Notes under the pieces: model-generated
Told to the model about the DNA's origin: nothing
The model's input: the letters and a program-made list of their open reading frames with translations, nothing else
The model's database searches: none
Program-made: the position numbers and the translations under genes
In this document: positions 41,678-50,812 of the stretch, piece by piece
How positions within the stretch are numbered: position 1 is the stretch's first letter
Layout: each line of letters starts with the position of its first letter
From: Pusillimonas sp. UBA3987
GTDB taxonomy: Bacteria; Pseudomonadota; Gammaproteobacteria; Burkholderiales; Burkholderiaceae_B
Assembly (NCBI GenBank): GCA_002384935.1
Contig: DGCD01000003.1
Location: forward strand, 1 to 64,000
Reading direction: 5' to 3'
Length of the DNA: 64,000 nucleotides

Positions 41678-42028
41678 TTAACTGCCGCGGTAGGTGGAGT
41701 AGGTCCAGGGCGTGACTACCAGAGGCACGTGATAATTCTCGCTGGGGTTGGCAATGCCAAAACGAATCACAACCTGATCGACAAAGCGGGGGTTGGGCAT
41801 GGCTACGCCCCGGGCGGCGAAGTAGTCGCCTGCATGAAAGACGAGTTCATAAGTGCCGGCCTGGATTTCATCCGGGCCGAGCAAGGGCGCATCGCACCGG
41901 CCGTCATTGTTGGTGGTGACTGTTTTTAGGAGTTTCCGGGTATTGCCGGCGGCGTATAGTTCAATTTTGACGCCCTGTGCCGGACCACCGTGCATGGTGT
42001 CGAGTACGTGAGTGGATAATTTTCCCAT
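41678..42028 (-). CDS. hiuH: 5-hydroxyisourate hydrolase (transthyretin-like)
   Basis: A 116-residue transthyretin-related protein that hydrolyses 5-hydroxyisourate to OHCU, the step after PuuD. The signatures are the N-terminal LSTHVLDTMHGGPA and the C-terminal tetrapeptide Y-R-G-S, which marks the enzyme as opposed to true transthyretin. It has no signal peptide, so acts in the cytoplasm. It is first in the two-gene leftward operon hiuH-puuD and diverges from the GntR regulator. Confidence 0.95.
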   Translation of the reverse strand: MGKLSTHVLDTMHGGPAQGVKIELYAAGNTRKLLKTVTTNNDGRCDAPLLGPDEIQAGTYELVFHAGDYFAARGVAMPNPRFVDQVVIRFGIANPSENYHVPLVVTPWTYSTYRGS

Positions 42029-42037
42029 GAAGCCTCC

Positions 42038-42053
42038 AAATTGTTAACAATTT
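42038..42053. promoter_or_regulatory. Perfect 16-bp palindrome, likely GntR operator
   Basis: AAATTGTTAACAATTT is a perfect palindrome lying 10 bp upstream of the hiuH start and just before the -35 of the divergent regulator gene. Its core T-T-G-T-T-A-A-C-A-A fits the general TNGTnnACNA pattern of FCD-type GntR operators. A related half (TTGTCAA, about 42085-42091) lies near the regulator's -10. Control of both directions by one site is inferred. Confidence 0.65.
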
Positions 42054-42056
42054 ATG

Positions 42057-42085
42057 TTGACGATTTTGTTTTAAGCGCCAATAAT
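42057..42085 (+). promoter_or_regulatory. Candidate promoter of the GntR regulator and puuE-xdhC operon
   Basis: TTGACG (42057-42062), a 17-bp spacer and AATAAT (42080-42085). The start site would lie near 42092, about 42 bases before the regulator. It sits directly beside the palindrome, as expected for a repressed promoter. Confidence 0.55.
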
Positions 42086-42133
42086 TGTCAAGACGTGATT
42101 TTGTGAAATGCGACGATCGGGACGTTAAACGGC

Positions 42134-42898
42134 ATGCTTTATCTAGACCAACACGATGATTTACAAAGGGAAAGTGCCGCTCCGCGCGCGTCTTCGCTGC
42201 TTGAAAGGCGGGGGCAGAAAGTAGGGCGGGTATCGGAAGTAGACCGTGTTTATGCGGAAATTTTCGATGCCGTCATGGATCGGCGCCTGCTGCCGGGGGC
42301 TAAGCTGACTGAGTCGGCGCTGTGCGATATTTTCAATTGTTCGCGCGCCACCGTGCGTGCAGCGCTGGCGCAGTTGGGGCACGACAAAATTGTCGTGTTG
42401 TTGCCTAATCGGGGCGCTTATGTATGGCAGCCGGATTCGACCGAGACGAGGGAAGTGTTCGAGGCGCGCAGAACGCTGGAATGCGTCTTGATCGACAAAT
42501 TGTTGCAGATGCCCGATCTGCCTGAACGCCTTGAGCCATTGCGTGAAATGGTGCTTCAGGAAAAAGAAGCATTTGAATGTGGCGATCGGATCAGCTGGTT
42601 GCGCTTGTCGAACGCGTTTCATGTGAAGATGGCGCGTTTGGTGGGTAATCACGTTCTCACCGAGTTCATGCATGCATTGTGTTGTCGCACCACACTGATT
42701 ATTGCGTTTCACGACACCCCCAGTTCAAGCACATGCTCTTACATGGAGCATGATCAGATTCTCGATTTATTACTGGCCGGCAACCGTGAAGGTGCAATAG
42801 CGGCCATGTGTCACCACTTGGAAGATTGCGCGCACAGGGTTGAGGAAACCCAGACTCGCAAGCCCGATCCCTGGTCGGTATTTACCGTCAAACGTTAA
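42134..42898 (+). CDS. GntR-family (FCD) regulator of purine catabolism
   Basis: A 254-residue GntR regulator. The winged helix is at about residues 37-100 (AKLTESALCDIFNCSRATVR with LLPNRGAYVWQP as the wing); the C-terminal FCD domain includes EARRTLECVLIDKLL and the His-containing helices that bind metal or ligand. It diverges from hiuH-puuD and lies 9 bp before puuE, so it very likely controls the whole purine-degradation locus. The inducer is not known; urate, allantoin or a later intermediate are plausible. No ribosome site is clear before the ATG. Confidence 0.88.
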   Translation: MLYLDQHDDLQRESAAPRASSLLERRGQKVGRVSEVDRVYAEIFDAVMDRRLLPGAKLTESALCDIFNCSRATVRAALAQLGHDKIVVLLPNRGAYVWQPDSTETREVFEARRTLECVLIDKLLQMPDLPERLEPLREMVLQEKEAFECGDRISWLRLSNAFHVKMARLVGNHVLTEFMHALCCRTTLIIAFHDTPSSSTCSYMEHDQILDLLLAGNREGAIAAMCHHLEDCAHRVEETQTRKPDPWSVFTVKR

Positions 42899-42907
42899 GG
42901 AGCCTGC

Positions 42908-43834
42908 ATGCCTGTTGAGTATCCCCGCGACCTGGTCGGTTATGGTCGCAATGTGCCACATGCGCAATGGCCTGGCAAGGCCAAAATTGCGGTCCAGTTC
43001 GTACTCAATTACGAAGAGGGGGGCGAGAACTGCGTATTGCATGGTGACCCGGCTTCGGAGCAGTTTCTATCGGAAATCGTCGGGGCCGCCGCTTATCCCG
43101 ATCGCCATATGTCAATGGAGTCTATTTATGAATACGGCTCGCGCGTGGGTGTGTGGCGTATTTTGCGCGAGTTTGAGGTGCGCAGGCTCCCCCTTACGGT
43201 TTTCGGTGTCGGGATGGCTCTGGAACGTCACCCTGAGGTGGCACAGGCTTTTGTCGAAATGGGGCATGAAATTGCGTGTCATGGTTATCGCTGGATTCAT
43301 TATCAGTCGACGCCCGAATCGCTAGAGCGGGAGCATATGCAGCGTTGTGTGGAGATTATCTCGACATTATTGGGCGAACACCCCAAAGGCTGGTATACCG
43401 GGCGCGACAGCCCCAACACCCGCCGCCTGGTGGTGGAGGAGGGGCAGTTCCTGTACGACTCCGACTACTACGGCGATGATTTGCCGTTCTGGACCCAGAT
43501 GAAATTGCAGGACGGGGTGGTCAAACCCCATTTGGTGGTGCCCTATACCCTGGATACAAATGACATGCGTTTTGCCACGCCTCAAGGCTTTAATACGGGT
43601 GATCATTTTTTCAGTTATCTGAAAGATGCTTTTGATGTCTTGTATGCGGAAGGCGAACAGGCCCCCAAAATGTTGTCGGTTGGTCTTCATTGTCGTCTGA
43701 TTGGCCGTCCGGGTCGTTTCGCTGCCTTGCAGCGTTTTCTGGATTACGTCCAGCGACATGATCGTGTCTGGATTTGCCGTCGGGATGATATCGCGCGGCA
43801 CTGGATTGAACACCATCCATTTCAAGAGGTTTGA
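42908..43834 (+). CDS. puuE: Allantoinase PuuE (polysaccharide deacetylase fold)
   Basis: A 308-residue metal-independent or weakly metal-dependent allantoinase of the NodB/CE4 fold, distinct from the amidohydrolase AllB. Characteristic stretches are YEEGGENCVLHGDPASEQFL, YEYGSRVGVWRILREFEVR, GHEIACHGYRWIHYQ and YTGRDSPNTRRLVVEEG. It hydrolyses allantoin to allantoate. The PuuE-UraD pairing, with abutting genes, is typical of proteobacterial urate clusters. Confidence 0.93.
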   Translation: MPVEYPRDLVGYGRNVPHAQWPGKAKIAVQFVLNYEEGGENCVLHGDPASEQFLSEIVGAAAYPDRHMSMESIYEYGSRVGVWRILREFEVRRLPLTVFGVGMALERHPEVAQAFVEMGHEIACHGYRWIHYQSTPESLEREHMQRCVEIISTLLGEHPKGWYTGRDSPNTRRLVVEEGQFLYDSDYYGDDLPFWTQMKLQDGVVKPHLVVPYTLDTNDMRFATPQGFNTGDHFFSYLKDAFDVLYAEGEQAPKMLSVGLHCRLIGRPGRFAALQRFLDYVQRHDRVWICRRDDIARHWIEHHPFQEV

Positions 43835-44356
43835 ATGACCAAAAAAGTATTACTTTCCGAACTGAATCAGTTATCTGAAGCCGACTTTGTGGATTTCCTG
43901 GGCGGAGTTTTCGAACATTCACCCTGGGTTGCGCAAGGTGCTGCGGCGGGTCGGCCCTATGCCAGTGTGGCGCAATTGCACGCGGCCATGGTCGAGCAGA
44001 TTGAAAGGGCTGGCGAGCAGGCTCAATTGAAATTGATTTGCGCTCATCCCGAGTTGGCCGGCAAGGCGGCCGTGCGCGGCGAACTGACTGAAGAGTCAAC
44101 GTCGGAACAGGCCGGCGCAGGCCTGGATCAGTGTTCGCCGCAAGAGTATGTGCGCCTCACCGAACTGAACGAAGCCTACAGCAACAAATTTGGCTTTCCC
44201 TTCATTCTGGCTGTCAAAGGTTACGATCGCGCCGGCATCATCCAGCAGTTCGAGCGTCGCTTGCAACTTTCCACCGAGCAGGAAAAACAGGAAAGCCTGC
44301 AGCAGATATACAAAATTGGGGGTTTTCGGTTGAATGACCTCATTGCCGGCGACTAG
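43835..44356 (+). CDS. uraD: OHCU decarboxylase
   Basis: A 173-residue UraD that decarboxylates 2-oxo-4-hydroxy-4-carboxy-5-ureidoimidazoline to S-allantoin. The catalytic His lies in LICAHPELAGKAA, and GLDQCSPQEYVRLTELNEAY and NKFGFPFILAVKGYDR are family signatures. It starts at the base after the puuE stop codon. With PuuD and HiuH it completes the three-step urate to allantoin conversion. Confidence 0.94.
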   Translation: MTKKVLLSELNQLSEADFVDFLGGVFEHSPWVAQGAAAGRPYASVAQLHAAMVEQIERAGEQAQLKLICAHPELAGKAAVRGELTEESTSEQAGAGLDQCSPQEYVRLTELNEAYSNKFGFPFILAVKGYDRAGIIQQFERRLQLSTEQEKQESLQQIYKIGGFRLNDLIAGD

Positions 44357-44400
44357 GCCGTGCTTTTTCTTAATGTTTTTGTTTTGTCAGGAGTGTAGTC

Positions 44401-45450
44401 ATGGCAGCGCCTCATATGCCCGTTGGTACGGTTATTAACGCCCCCAGCGTTGAGTTTCCGGAGTTTGTGAATCGTTACGCGAATCTGGCGCTCGATGACT
44501 TCGGGGCAGAAGTCATTGAATGTTCCGACCAGTGGTTCGGCGAGGCCAACCGTATGTTGCAGTCGGCCGAGCCCGTGTTTATTGTGGGTAAGTTCGACGA
44601 TCACGGTAAATGGATGGATGGTTGGGAGACGCGCCGCCGTCGCGACGGCGGGCATGACTATGCCGTGATCAAGCTGGGCGTGTCCGGCGTGATTAAAGGT
44701 ATTGATATTGATACCAGTCATTTTACGGGTAACTATCCGCCCGCGGCCTCGGTACTGGCTTGTTATTGTGAAGATACGCCGGACGAGTCCACGGTCTGGA
44801 CGGAAATCATTCCCTCGACCACCTTGTCTCCCAGTACGCATCATTTTATTGAGTTTGATGATGACCGGCGCTGGACGCATTGTCGCCTGAATATCTATCC
44901 TGACGGCGGGGTGGCGCGTTTCCGTGTTTACGGGCAACCTGCCACCGACTGGACGTCTCAGGACCCAGGCACGCTGTATGAGGTGTCGGCCCTGGCCAAT
45001 GGGGGTCGCATTGTGGGTTTTAATGATGCTCACTTCGGCGTGCCGTTCCGGCTGGTCATGCCCGGTCGTGGCGTGAATATGGGTGACGGCTGGGAAACAC
45101 GCCGTCGACGGGAGCCCGGCTATGACTGGTGCGTGGTGGAGTTGGGGCATCCGGTTGTTGTGGAAAAAATCGAGGTTGATACCGCGCACTTCAAAGGAAA
45201 TTACCCTGATCGTGTTTCCATCCAGGCCGCCAACGTCACGTATGGCACTGACCAATCGATCATTACCCAGGCCATGTTTTGGCCCAAGTTGCTCAGCGAG
45301 CAGAAAATGGGACCTGACCAGCAGCATTTCTTTGAGCGCGATCAATTGGAAGAACTTGGCGCGGTAACGCATGTCAAATTGAATATGCACCCCGATGGTG
45401 GAGTGAGCCGCTTGCGCATTTGGGGTCGACTGGCCAAAAAAGGGAGTTAA
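44401..45450 (+). CDS. alc: Allantoicase
   Basis: A 349-residue allantoicase that splits allantoate into ureidoglycolate and urea. It is built of two similar beta-sandwich halves: WMDGWETRRRRDGGHDYAVI and GDGWETRRRREPGYDWCVVE are matching repeats, as are IDTSHFTGNYP and VDTAHFKGNYP, and the two GGVARFRVYG / GGVSRLRIWG strands. The start has AGGAG ten bases upstream. Using allantoicase rather than allantoate amidohydrolase releases nitrogen as urea, not ammonia. Confidence 0.95.
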   Translation: MAAPHMPVGTVINAPSVEFPEFVNRYANLALDDFGAEVIECSDQWFGEANRMLQSAEPVFIVGKFDDHGKWMDGWETRRRRDGGHDYAVIKLGVSGVIKGIDIDTSHFTGNYPPAASVLACYCEDTPDESTVWTEIIPSTTLSPSTHHFIEFDDDRRWTHCRLNIYPDGGVARFRVYGQPATDWTSQDPGTLYEVSALANGGRIVGFNDAHFGVPFRLVMPGRGVNMGDGWETRRRREPGYDWCVVELGHPVVVEKIEVDTAHFKGNYPDRVSIQAANVTYGTDQSIITQAMFWPKLLSEQKMGPDQQHFFERDQLEELGAVTHVKLNMHPDGGVSRLRIWGRLAKKGS

Positions 45451-45451
45451 T

Positions 45452-45976
45452 GTGCCCAATATACTGAAACTGGAGCCGCTGACCAAAGAGGCTTTTGAGC
45501 CGTTCGGTGATGTTATCTGTACGCGCGGAAATACGTCGTTCCCCATTAACAACGGCACGACGCAGCGCTATCATCATTTGGGCAAGGTGCAGGTTTTTGG
45601 AGAAGAGGGCCAGGCCGGTATCAGTTTGGCAGTGGGGGGCGCGCGATCGTTCCCCATTAAGGTTTCCATGCTGGAGCGCCATCCTTTGGGCAGTCAAGCG
45701 TGGATTCCGGTGGGGCGCAATCCGTTTGTAGTGGTGGTTGCGCCCAATGGCGCCAACGATTGCCCGGATGAAAGCGGGATTCGCGCTTTTTATGTCGAAG
45801 GAGACCAGGGCGTGAACTATCACGCGGGTGTCTGGCACCATCCGCTGTTAAGCCTGGATCGGCAAGGCGATTTCATTGTCGTCGACCGGATCGGAGCCGC
45901 GCCAAACTGCGATGAGCAGGATTTAAATCAGTTTTTTGTCATTGACGGCAGGTTTAAAGAGCAGACAATCGTCTAA
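45452..45976 (+). CDS. allA: Ureidoglycolate lyase
   Basis: A 174-residue AllA of the cupin-like fold, which converts ureidoglycolate to glyoxylate and urea. Family stretches are EPFGDVICT, SMLERHPLGSQAWIPVG and VNYHAGVWHHPLL. It starts with GTG at 45452, with AGGGAG six bases upstream, directly after the allantoicase stop codon. It is the last step of the ring-opening pathway; glyoxylate-using enzymes and a urease are not seen in the window. Confidence 0.92.
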   Translation: MPNILKLEPLTKEAFEPFGDVICTRGNTSFPINNGTTQRYHHLGKVQVFGEEGQAGISLAVGGARSFPIKVSMLERHPLGSQAWIPVGRNPFVVVVAPNGANDCPDESGIRAFYVEGDQGVNYHAGVWHHPLLSLDRQGDFIVVDRIGAAPNCDEQDLNQFFVIDGRFKEQTIV

Positions 45977-46008
45977 TCGAATAATAAGAACGACAACGGA
46001 GAGAGAGA

Positions 46009-47466
46009 ATGACGCAAAGACACACAGTCAGTTTTTACTTGAACGGGCAGTTGCGCACAGAGGCGCCAGCGTCCCCCACCCATACGGTTTTGCAGTATTT
46101 GCGCGATCAGGCAGGGCTGGTTGGTACCAAAGAGGGCTGTGCCGAGGGCGATTGCGGCGCGTGCACGATCACCGAGGCTTCACTGGAAAACGGACAGGTG
46201 GTTTTTCGCGCCGTGAATGCGTGTATCCGCTTTCTGCCAACCCTTGATGGCAAAGCGATCTGGACGGTAGAGGGGTTGGCGGCCGAAGGTGAGCCCTTGC
46301 ATCCCGTGCAACAAGCCATGGTCGATTATCACGGTTCGCAATGTGGTTTCTGTACACCGGGTTTCATCATGTCGATGTACACCATGTATCGTAAACATCA
46401 GGTGCGCCCCAGCCGTGAAGAGGTTTTGGACAACCTGTCGGGTAATTTATGCCGCTGCACCGGGTATCGACCCATTATCGACGCGGCCATGAACATGGGA
46501 GACTACCCCGAGGCTGAAGAGGCACTCGATACACTGAAGCAGCAATTGACGCAGTTACAGGCGCAAGCCGGCACACCGCTGGTGATTGAAACCGCCGATC
46601 AGATCTATTGGGCACCCACCACGAGTGCTCAACTGGCTCAATTGTTCATTGAGCATCCCGAGGCCACTTTGCTGGCCGGTGGCACCGACGTAGGCTTGAT
46701 GGTCACCAAGCAGTTGAAACATTTCCCCGAGGTAATTTACCTGGGTAATGTGGCTGACGCAGCCGCAATTACCGAGGAAGACAACCACCTTGTGATGGGT
46801 GCTGCAGTACTGCTTAACGAAGGGTATGAAGCATTGGCCCGGCAATATCCCGAAGCGACCGAGCTATGGAAGCGGTTTGCGTCCATGCCCATTCGCAATT
46901 CGGGCACGTTGGTGGGTAACGTGGCCAATGGCTCGCCCATTGGAGACAGTGCGCCGCTGTTAATTGCCTTGCGAACCCGTGTGGTGCTGCGCAAGGCTGA
47001 TCGGCGCCGTGAAATGGCGCTTGAGGACTTGTATCTGGATTACCGCAAGCAAGATCGTGAACCGGGTGAGTATCTTGAGTCGATAAAAGTGCCGATGCGT
47101 GACGCGGCGCTCAAGGTGGCAACCTATAAGCTGTCCAAGCGCATTGACCAGGACATTTCGGCGGTGTGCAGTGCGTACGCCGTTGAACTCGATGGGGATC
47201 GGGTTGTGTCGGCGCGAATCGCCCATGGCGGGATGGCAGCCACTTCGCGCCGCGCTTATGAAGCCGAAAAAGCGCTGGTTGGCCAGCCCTGGAACGAGGA
47301 AACAATTGCTGCGGCGATGGCGGCATTGGGGCGGGATTACCAACCCATGTCAGACATGCGTGCCAGCAGCGACTATCGCCTGCAAACTGCCCGGAATCTA
47401 CTTTATCGGTTCTTTCTTGAAACGTCGGGAGAAACCGCCACGCGCATCAGCATGGAGGTTGTATGA
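46009..47466 (+). CDS. xdhA: Xanthine dehydrogenase small subunit XdhA
   Basis: A 485-residue subunit with two [2Fe-2S] domains and a FAD domain. The first cluster is bound by cysteines in CAEGDCGACTI, the second by CGFCTPGF and LCRCTGYRPI. The FAD-binding part contains LLAGGTDVGLMVTKQ and IRNSGTLVGNVANGSPIGD. With XdhB it oxidises hypoxanthine to xanthine to urate, supplying PuuD. A GGAGAG ribosome site precedes the start. It overlaps xdhB by four bases. Confidence 0.95.
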   Translation: MTQRHTVSFYLNGQLRTEAPASPTHTVLQYLRDQAGLVGTKEGCAEGDCGACTITEASLENGQVVFRAVNACIRFLPTLDGKAIWTVEGLAAEGEPLHPVQQAMVDYHGSQCGFCTPGFIMSMYTMYRKHQVRPSREEVLDNLSGNLCRCTGYRPIIDAAMNMGDYPEAEEALDTLKQQLTQLQAQAGTPLVIETADQIYWAPTTSAQLAQLFIEHPEATLLAGGTDVGLMVTKQLKHFPEVIYLGNVADAAAITEEDNHLVMGAAVLLNEGYEALARQYPEATELWKRFASMPIRNSGTLVGNVANGSPIGDSAPLLIALRTRVVLRKADRRREMALEDLYLDYRKQDREPGEYLESIKVPMRDAALKVATYKLSKRIDQDISAVCSAYAVELDGDRVVSARIAHGGMAATSRRAYEAEKALVGQPWNEETIAAAMAALGRDYQPMSDMRASSDYRLQTARNLLYRFFLETSGETATRISMEVV

Positions 47467-49814
47467 AGCAAAGCAAATATCGAACGGTTGGTGTCGTTAC
47501 ACCACACGAGAGTGCACATTTGCACGTAAGTGGCCGAGCCCAGTATACCGATGATATTCCCGAATGGCAGGGAACGCTGTATGGTGCGTTTGGGTTGTCC
47601 GAGCGCGCTCATGCCCGTGTTGTCAAGCTTGACCTGTCAGCTGTGCGTACTGCGCCGGGGGTGGTGGCGGTTATCACGGCAGACGATGTGCCCGGCGAAA
47701 AATATATTGGCGCAGCCAAAGCAGACGAACCCGTCCTGGTGGATGGTCTTGTCGAATATTATGGTCAGCCTCTGTTTGCGGTTGCTGCCACTTCTTACGA
47801 CCTGGCTCGTCGCGCCGTGAAATTGGCGCAAGTGGAGTACGAAGACCTGCATCCCGTGCTGGATGTTCAAGAGGGTGCAGAAAAAGCATCGTATGTCTTG
47901 CCGCCCGTGCGCATCGCCCAGGGCGATCTGGAAGGCAAGCTGAATGCCTCGGCGCACCGGCATCAAGGCAGCTTCTATTGTGGTGGGCAAGAGCAGTTTT
48001 ATCTGGAAGGGCAGGTGTCGTATGCGGTACCCGGCGAAGACGGTGAAATGCAGGTGTTTTCGTCCACCCAGCATCCCACTGAAATGCAGCTCATGATTTC
48101 CCACGTGTTGCACCAGCCTTCGCACACCATAAAAGTGCAATGCCGCCGCATGGGTGGGGGCTTTGGCGGTAAGGAAACCCAGTCGTGGCAGTTTGCGGTG
48201 AATGCAGCCTTGCTGGCGCGCAAAACAGGCCGGCCGGTAAAAATTCGCGCCGACCGCGACGACGATTTCATGATGACCGGCAAGCGGCACGATTTCCGCG
48301 TTGAGTACGACGTGGCCTATACGGACGACGGCCAGATTACGGCAGTGAAATTCGTGCAGCAATTGCGGTGCGGATATTCGGCCGACTTATCCGGCGCGGT
48401 GGCTGATCGCCAGGTTTTCCATTCCGATAATGCCTACTATCTTGATACTTTCGATATTCTGTCTTTGCGGGTGAAAACCAATTCGCAGTCGAATACGGCA
48501 TTTCGCGGTTTTGGCGGCCCGCAAGGCATTATGGCGATTGAGTACGTTGTGGAAGACATCGCCGCCCGGCTGGGGAAAGACCCGCTTGATGTGCGCAAGT
48601 TGAATTTCTACGGCCGTACCGATCGCAATGTCACGCCGTATCAAATGAAAGTGGAAGACAACGTTATTCACGAACTGGTCGAGCAACTGGAAAGCACCTC
48701 GCAATATCGCGAGCGCCGCAAGGAAGTCGATACATTCAACGCGAATAACCGTGTGTTGAAAAAAGGGCTGTCGCTGGTACCGGTCAAGTTCGGCATTTCT
48801 TTCACGCTTACCCAGTTAAACCAGGCAGGTGCGTTGGTACATGTGTATACCGATGGTTCGGTATTGGTGAATCATGGCGGTACGGAAATGGGGCAAGGCC
48901 TAAATACCAAGGTGGCGCAGGTGGTGGCCGAGGAGTTGGGGGTTGACCTGAAACATGTCCGGTCATCAGCGACCGACACATCGAAAGTACCGAATACCTC
49001 GGCAACGGCTGCCTCAACGGGAACCGACCTGAACGGCAAGGCCGCTCAAGTGGCCGTGCGGAAAATCAAAGCCGCATTGGCTGATTTTGCGGCCGATCAT
49101 TACGGCTGCGATGCCGCCGAAGTGCGATTTGCCGATAACCACGTTGAGTGTGGCGACAAGGCTTGTATTCCCTTTCCCGAGTTTGTGCAAAAGGCACACG
49201 CAAACCGGATTCCTTTGTGGTCTTCGGGTTTCTACCGTACGCCAAAAATTCATTACGATACGGAAACCCTAACCGGTCGGCCGTTCTACTATTTTGTATA
49301 CGCTGCGGCGTGCGCCGAAGTGGTGATTGATACCCTCACAGGCGAAAACCGTTTGGTGCGTGCCGACATTTTGTACGATGCAGGCCGTTCCATTAATCCC
49401 GGGGTTGACCTGGGGCAGGTAGAAGGTGGCTTTATTCAAGGCATGGGTTGGTTGACGGCAGAGGAACTTGTGTGGAATGACAAGGGCAGGTTGATGACGC
49501 ATGCTCCATCCACTTATAAAATCCCATCGGTGTCCGACTGTCCGGCCCAACTCAACGTGGCTTTCTTCGAGAACGACAATCGCGAAGACAGCATCTATCA
49601 ATCCAAAGCCATGGGTGAGCCACCGCTGCCTTTGGCCTTGTCGGTGTTCTTCGCGATCCGCGACGCGGTTCATGCCGCCGGTGATCGTAAAGCGATACCG
49701 ATGATAGACGCGCCGGCCACGCCCGAAAGTGTACTCAGGGCATTGCGTTCGGTTGATGGGTGCCCTGTGCAGCGGCTGAGTCAACCCGCCGAGGCTTTAG
49801 CCGGCCATGACTAA
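47463..49814 (+). CDS. xdhB: Xanthine dehydrogenase molybdenum subunit XdhB
   Basis: A 783-residue molybdopterin-binding subunit. Cofactor and substrate motifs include GGQEQFYLEGQ, RMGGGFGGKETQ, FRGFGGPQG and the C-terminal AMGEPPLPLALSVFFAIRDA, which contains the catalytic Glu (in GEPP). The length fits bacterial two-subunit enzymes. It overlaps xdhC by eight bases, consistent with the need for XdhC during cofactor insertion. Confidence 0.96.
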   Translation: MKQSKYRTVGVVTPHESAHLHVSGRAQYTDDIPEWQGTLYGAFGLSERAHARVVKLDLSAVRTAPGVVAVITADDVPGEKYIGAAKADEPVLVDGLVEYYGQPLFAVAATSYDLARRAVKLAQVEYEDLHPVLDVQEGAEKASYVLPPVRIAQGDLEGKLNASAHRHQGSFYCGGQEQFYLEGQVSYAVPGEDGEMQVFSSTQHPTEMQLMISHVLHQPSHTIKVQCRRMGGGFGGKETQSWQFAVNAALLARKTGRPVKIRADRDDDFMMTGKRHDFRVEYDVAYTDDGQITAVKFVQQLRCGYSADLSGAVADRQVFHSDNAYYLDTFDILSLRVKTNSQSNTAFRGFGGPQGIMAIEYVVEDIAARLGKDPLDVRKLNFYGRTDRNVTPYQMKVEDNVIHELVEQLESTSQYRERRKEVDTFNANNRVLKKGLSLVPVKFGISFTLTQLNQAGALVHVYTDGSVLVNHGGTEMGQGLNTKVAQVVAEELGVDLKHVRSSATDTSKVPNTSATAASTGTDLNGKAAQVAVRKIKAALADFAADHYGCDAAEVRFADNHVECGDKACIPFPEFVQKAHANRIPLWSSGFYRTPKIHYDTETLTGRPFYYFVYAAACAEVVIDTLTGENRLVRADILYDAGRSINPGVDLGQVEGGFIQGMGWLTAEELVWNDKGRLMTHAPSTYKIPSVSDCPAQLNVAFFENDNREDSIYQSKAMGEPPLPLALSVFFAIRDAVHAAGDRKAIPMIDAPATPESVLRALRSVDGCPVQRLSQPAEALAGHD

Positions 49815-50754
49815 CCCGACTTGGCAACCCGAAGCGGTCCAGGGGTTGCGGGAGGGCGAGCCAACATTGCTGGTAACCGTGATGCGTTCGGCCGGTTCCG
49901 CCCCAAGGGGCGGTGGCGCCAAAATCTGGGTGAATGCCACGCAAAGCTGGGGCACGATCGGAGGAGGCCATCTCGAGTATCAGGCGATTGCCCTGGCACG
50001 GGACACACTGCTCAACGCTACTGCGCCCCGGCGCCAGATCCAGCGCTATGCCTTGGGGCCCAGTTTGGGGCAGTGTTGCGGTGGGGTAGTGTGGCTGGCG
50101 TTCGAACGCCTCGATGCCCAGGATCTGATTTGGTGCGACGAGGTGGAGGCCGCGATGCGCCAGCGTCGTTCGGTTACGCGAATGGTACCGTTCAACAGTG
50201 ATGATCCTGTTCACATTCAGCCTTCTGAGCAACCAGCAGCCGGGTTTAATGTTGACGAGGCACGCTGGAACGAGGATCTGGGTGTGCTGGAAGACCGCAT
50301 TATGGCTCCGTCTTTAACGGTTGTCGTATGTGGCGCAGGCCATGTGGGGCGAGCCATCGTCAACGTCTTGGGCACGTTGCCGGTCAGCGTGATCTGGCTT
50401 GACCCGCGCGATGATCTTTGGCCCGGGCAGGTGCCGGCCAATGTGCAATGCCTGCAGGGGGATGCCGACGATGTGCGGGATTTGCCCGATGACGCCTGCT
50501 GGCTGGTATTGACCCACAATCATGCGCTTGATCTGGACATTGTGCACGAGATTATGGCGCGAAAATCCTTCCGCTTTTTGGGCCTGATTGGCTCGGCTAC
50601 AAAGAAAGCACGTTTTGTGGCGCGGTTGCGCGCACAGTTTCCCCACGAGATGGTGGAACGCATGCATTGCCCTATCGGGCTGGTGAGAACGTCCAGTAAA
50701 CTGCCTGAAGTAATCGCTGTTTCCGCCGTTGCGCAGTTGCTATCACTGGACTAA
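49807..50754 (+). CDS. xdhC: XdhC, molybdenum cofactor insertion protein
   Basis: A 315-residue XdhC. The family binds molybdenum cofactor, promotes its sulfuration and delivers it to the XdhB subunit. Signatures are VTVMRSAGSAPRGGGAKIWV, IGGGHLEYQAIALAR, LGPSLGQCCGGVVWLAFE and the Rossmann-like VVCGAGHVGRAIVNVL. It is the last gene of the operon; the alaS promoter lies over its end. Confidence 0.94.
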   Translation: MTNPTWQPEAVQGLREGEPTLLVTVMRSAGSAPRGGGAKIWVNATQSWGTIGGGHLEYQAIALARDTLLNATAPRRQIQRYALGPSLGQCCGGVVWLAFERLDAQDLIWCDEVEAAMRQRRSVTRMVPFNSDDPVHIQPSEQPAAGFNVDEARWNEDLGVLEDRIMAPSLTVVVCGAGHVGRAIVNVLGTLPVSVIWLDPRDDLWPGQVPANVQCLQGDADDVRDLPDDACWLVLTHNHALDLDIVHEIMARKSFRFLGLIGSATKKARFVARLRAQFPHEMVERMHCPIGLVRTSSKLPEVIAVSAVAQLLSLD

Positions 50755-50763
50755 GTCTATAAT
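50737..50763 (+). promoter_or_regulatory. Candidate alaS promoter
   Basis: A perfect -10 TATAAT (50758-50763) lies just after the xdhC stop, with TTGCTA (50737-50742) 15 bp upstream as a weak -35. The start site would be near 50770, about 43 bases before alaS. Confidence 0.55.
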
Positions 50764-50812
50764 CTTGCGCTGGTTGCATTCACTCTTGCCAAACAATTAC
50801 GCTGCACAGTAA

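Noticed and set aside
44353..45558. 401-codon open frame opposite allantoicase
   Set aside because: The opposite strand is a full-length, recognised enzyme; the reverse frame has a His/Arg-rich composition typical of an antisense shadow.
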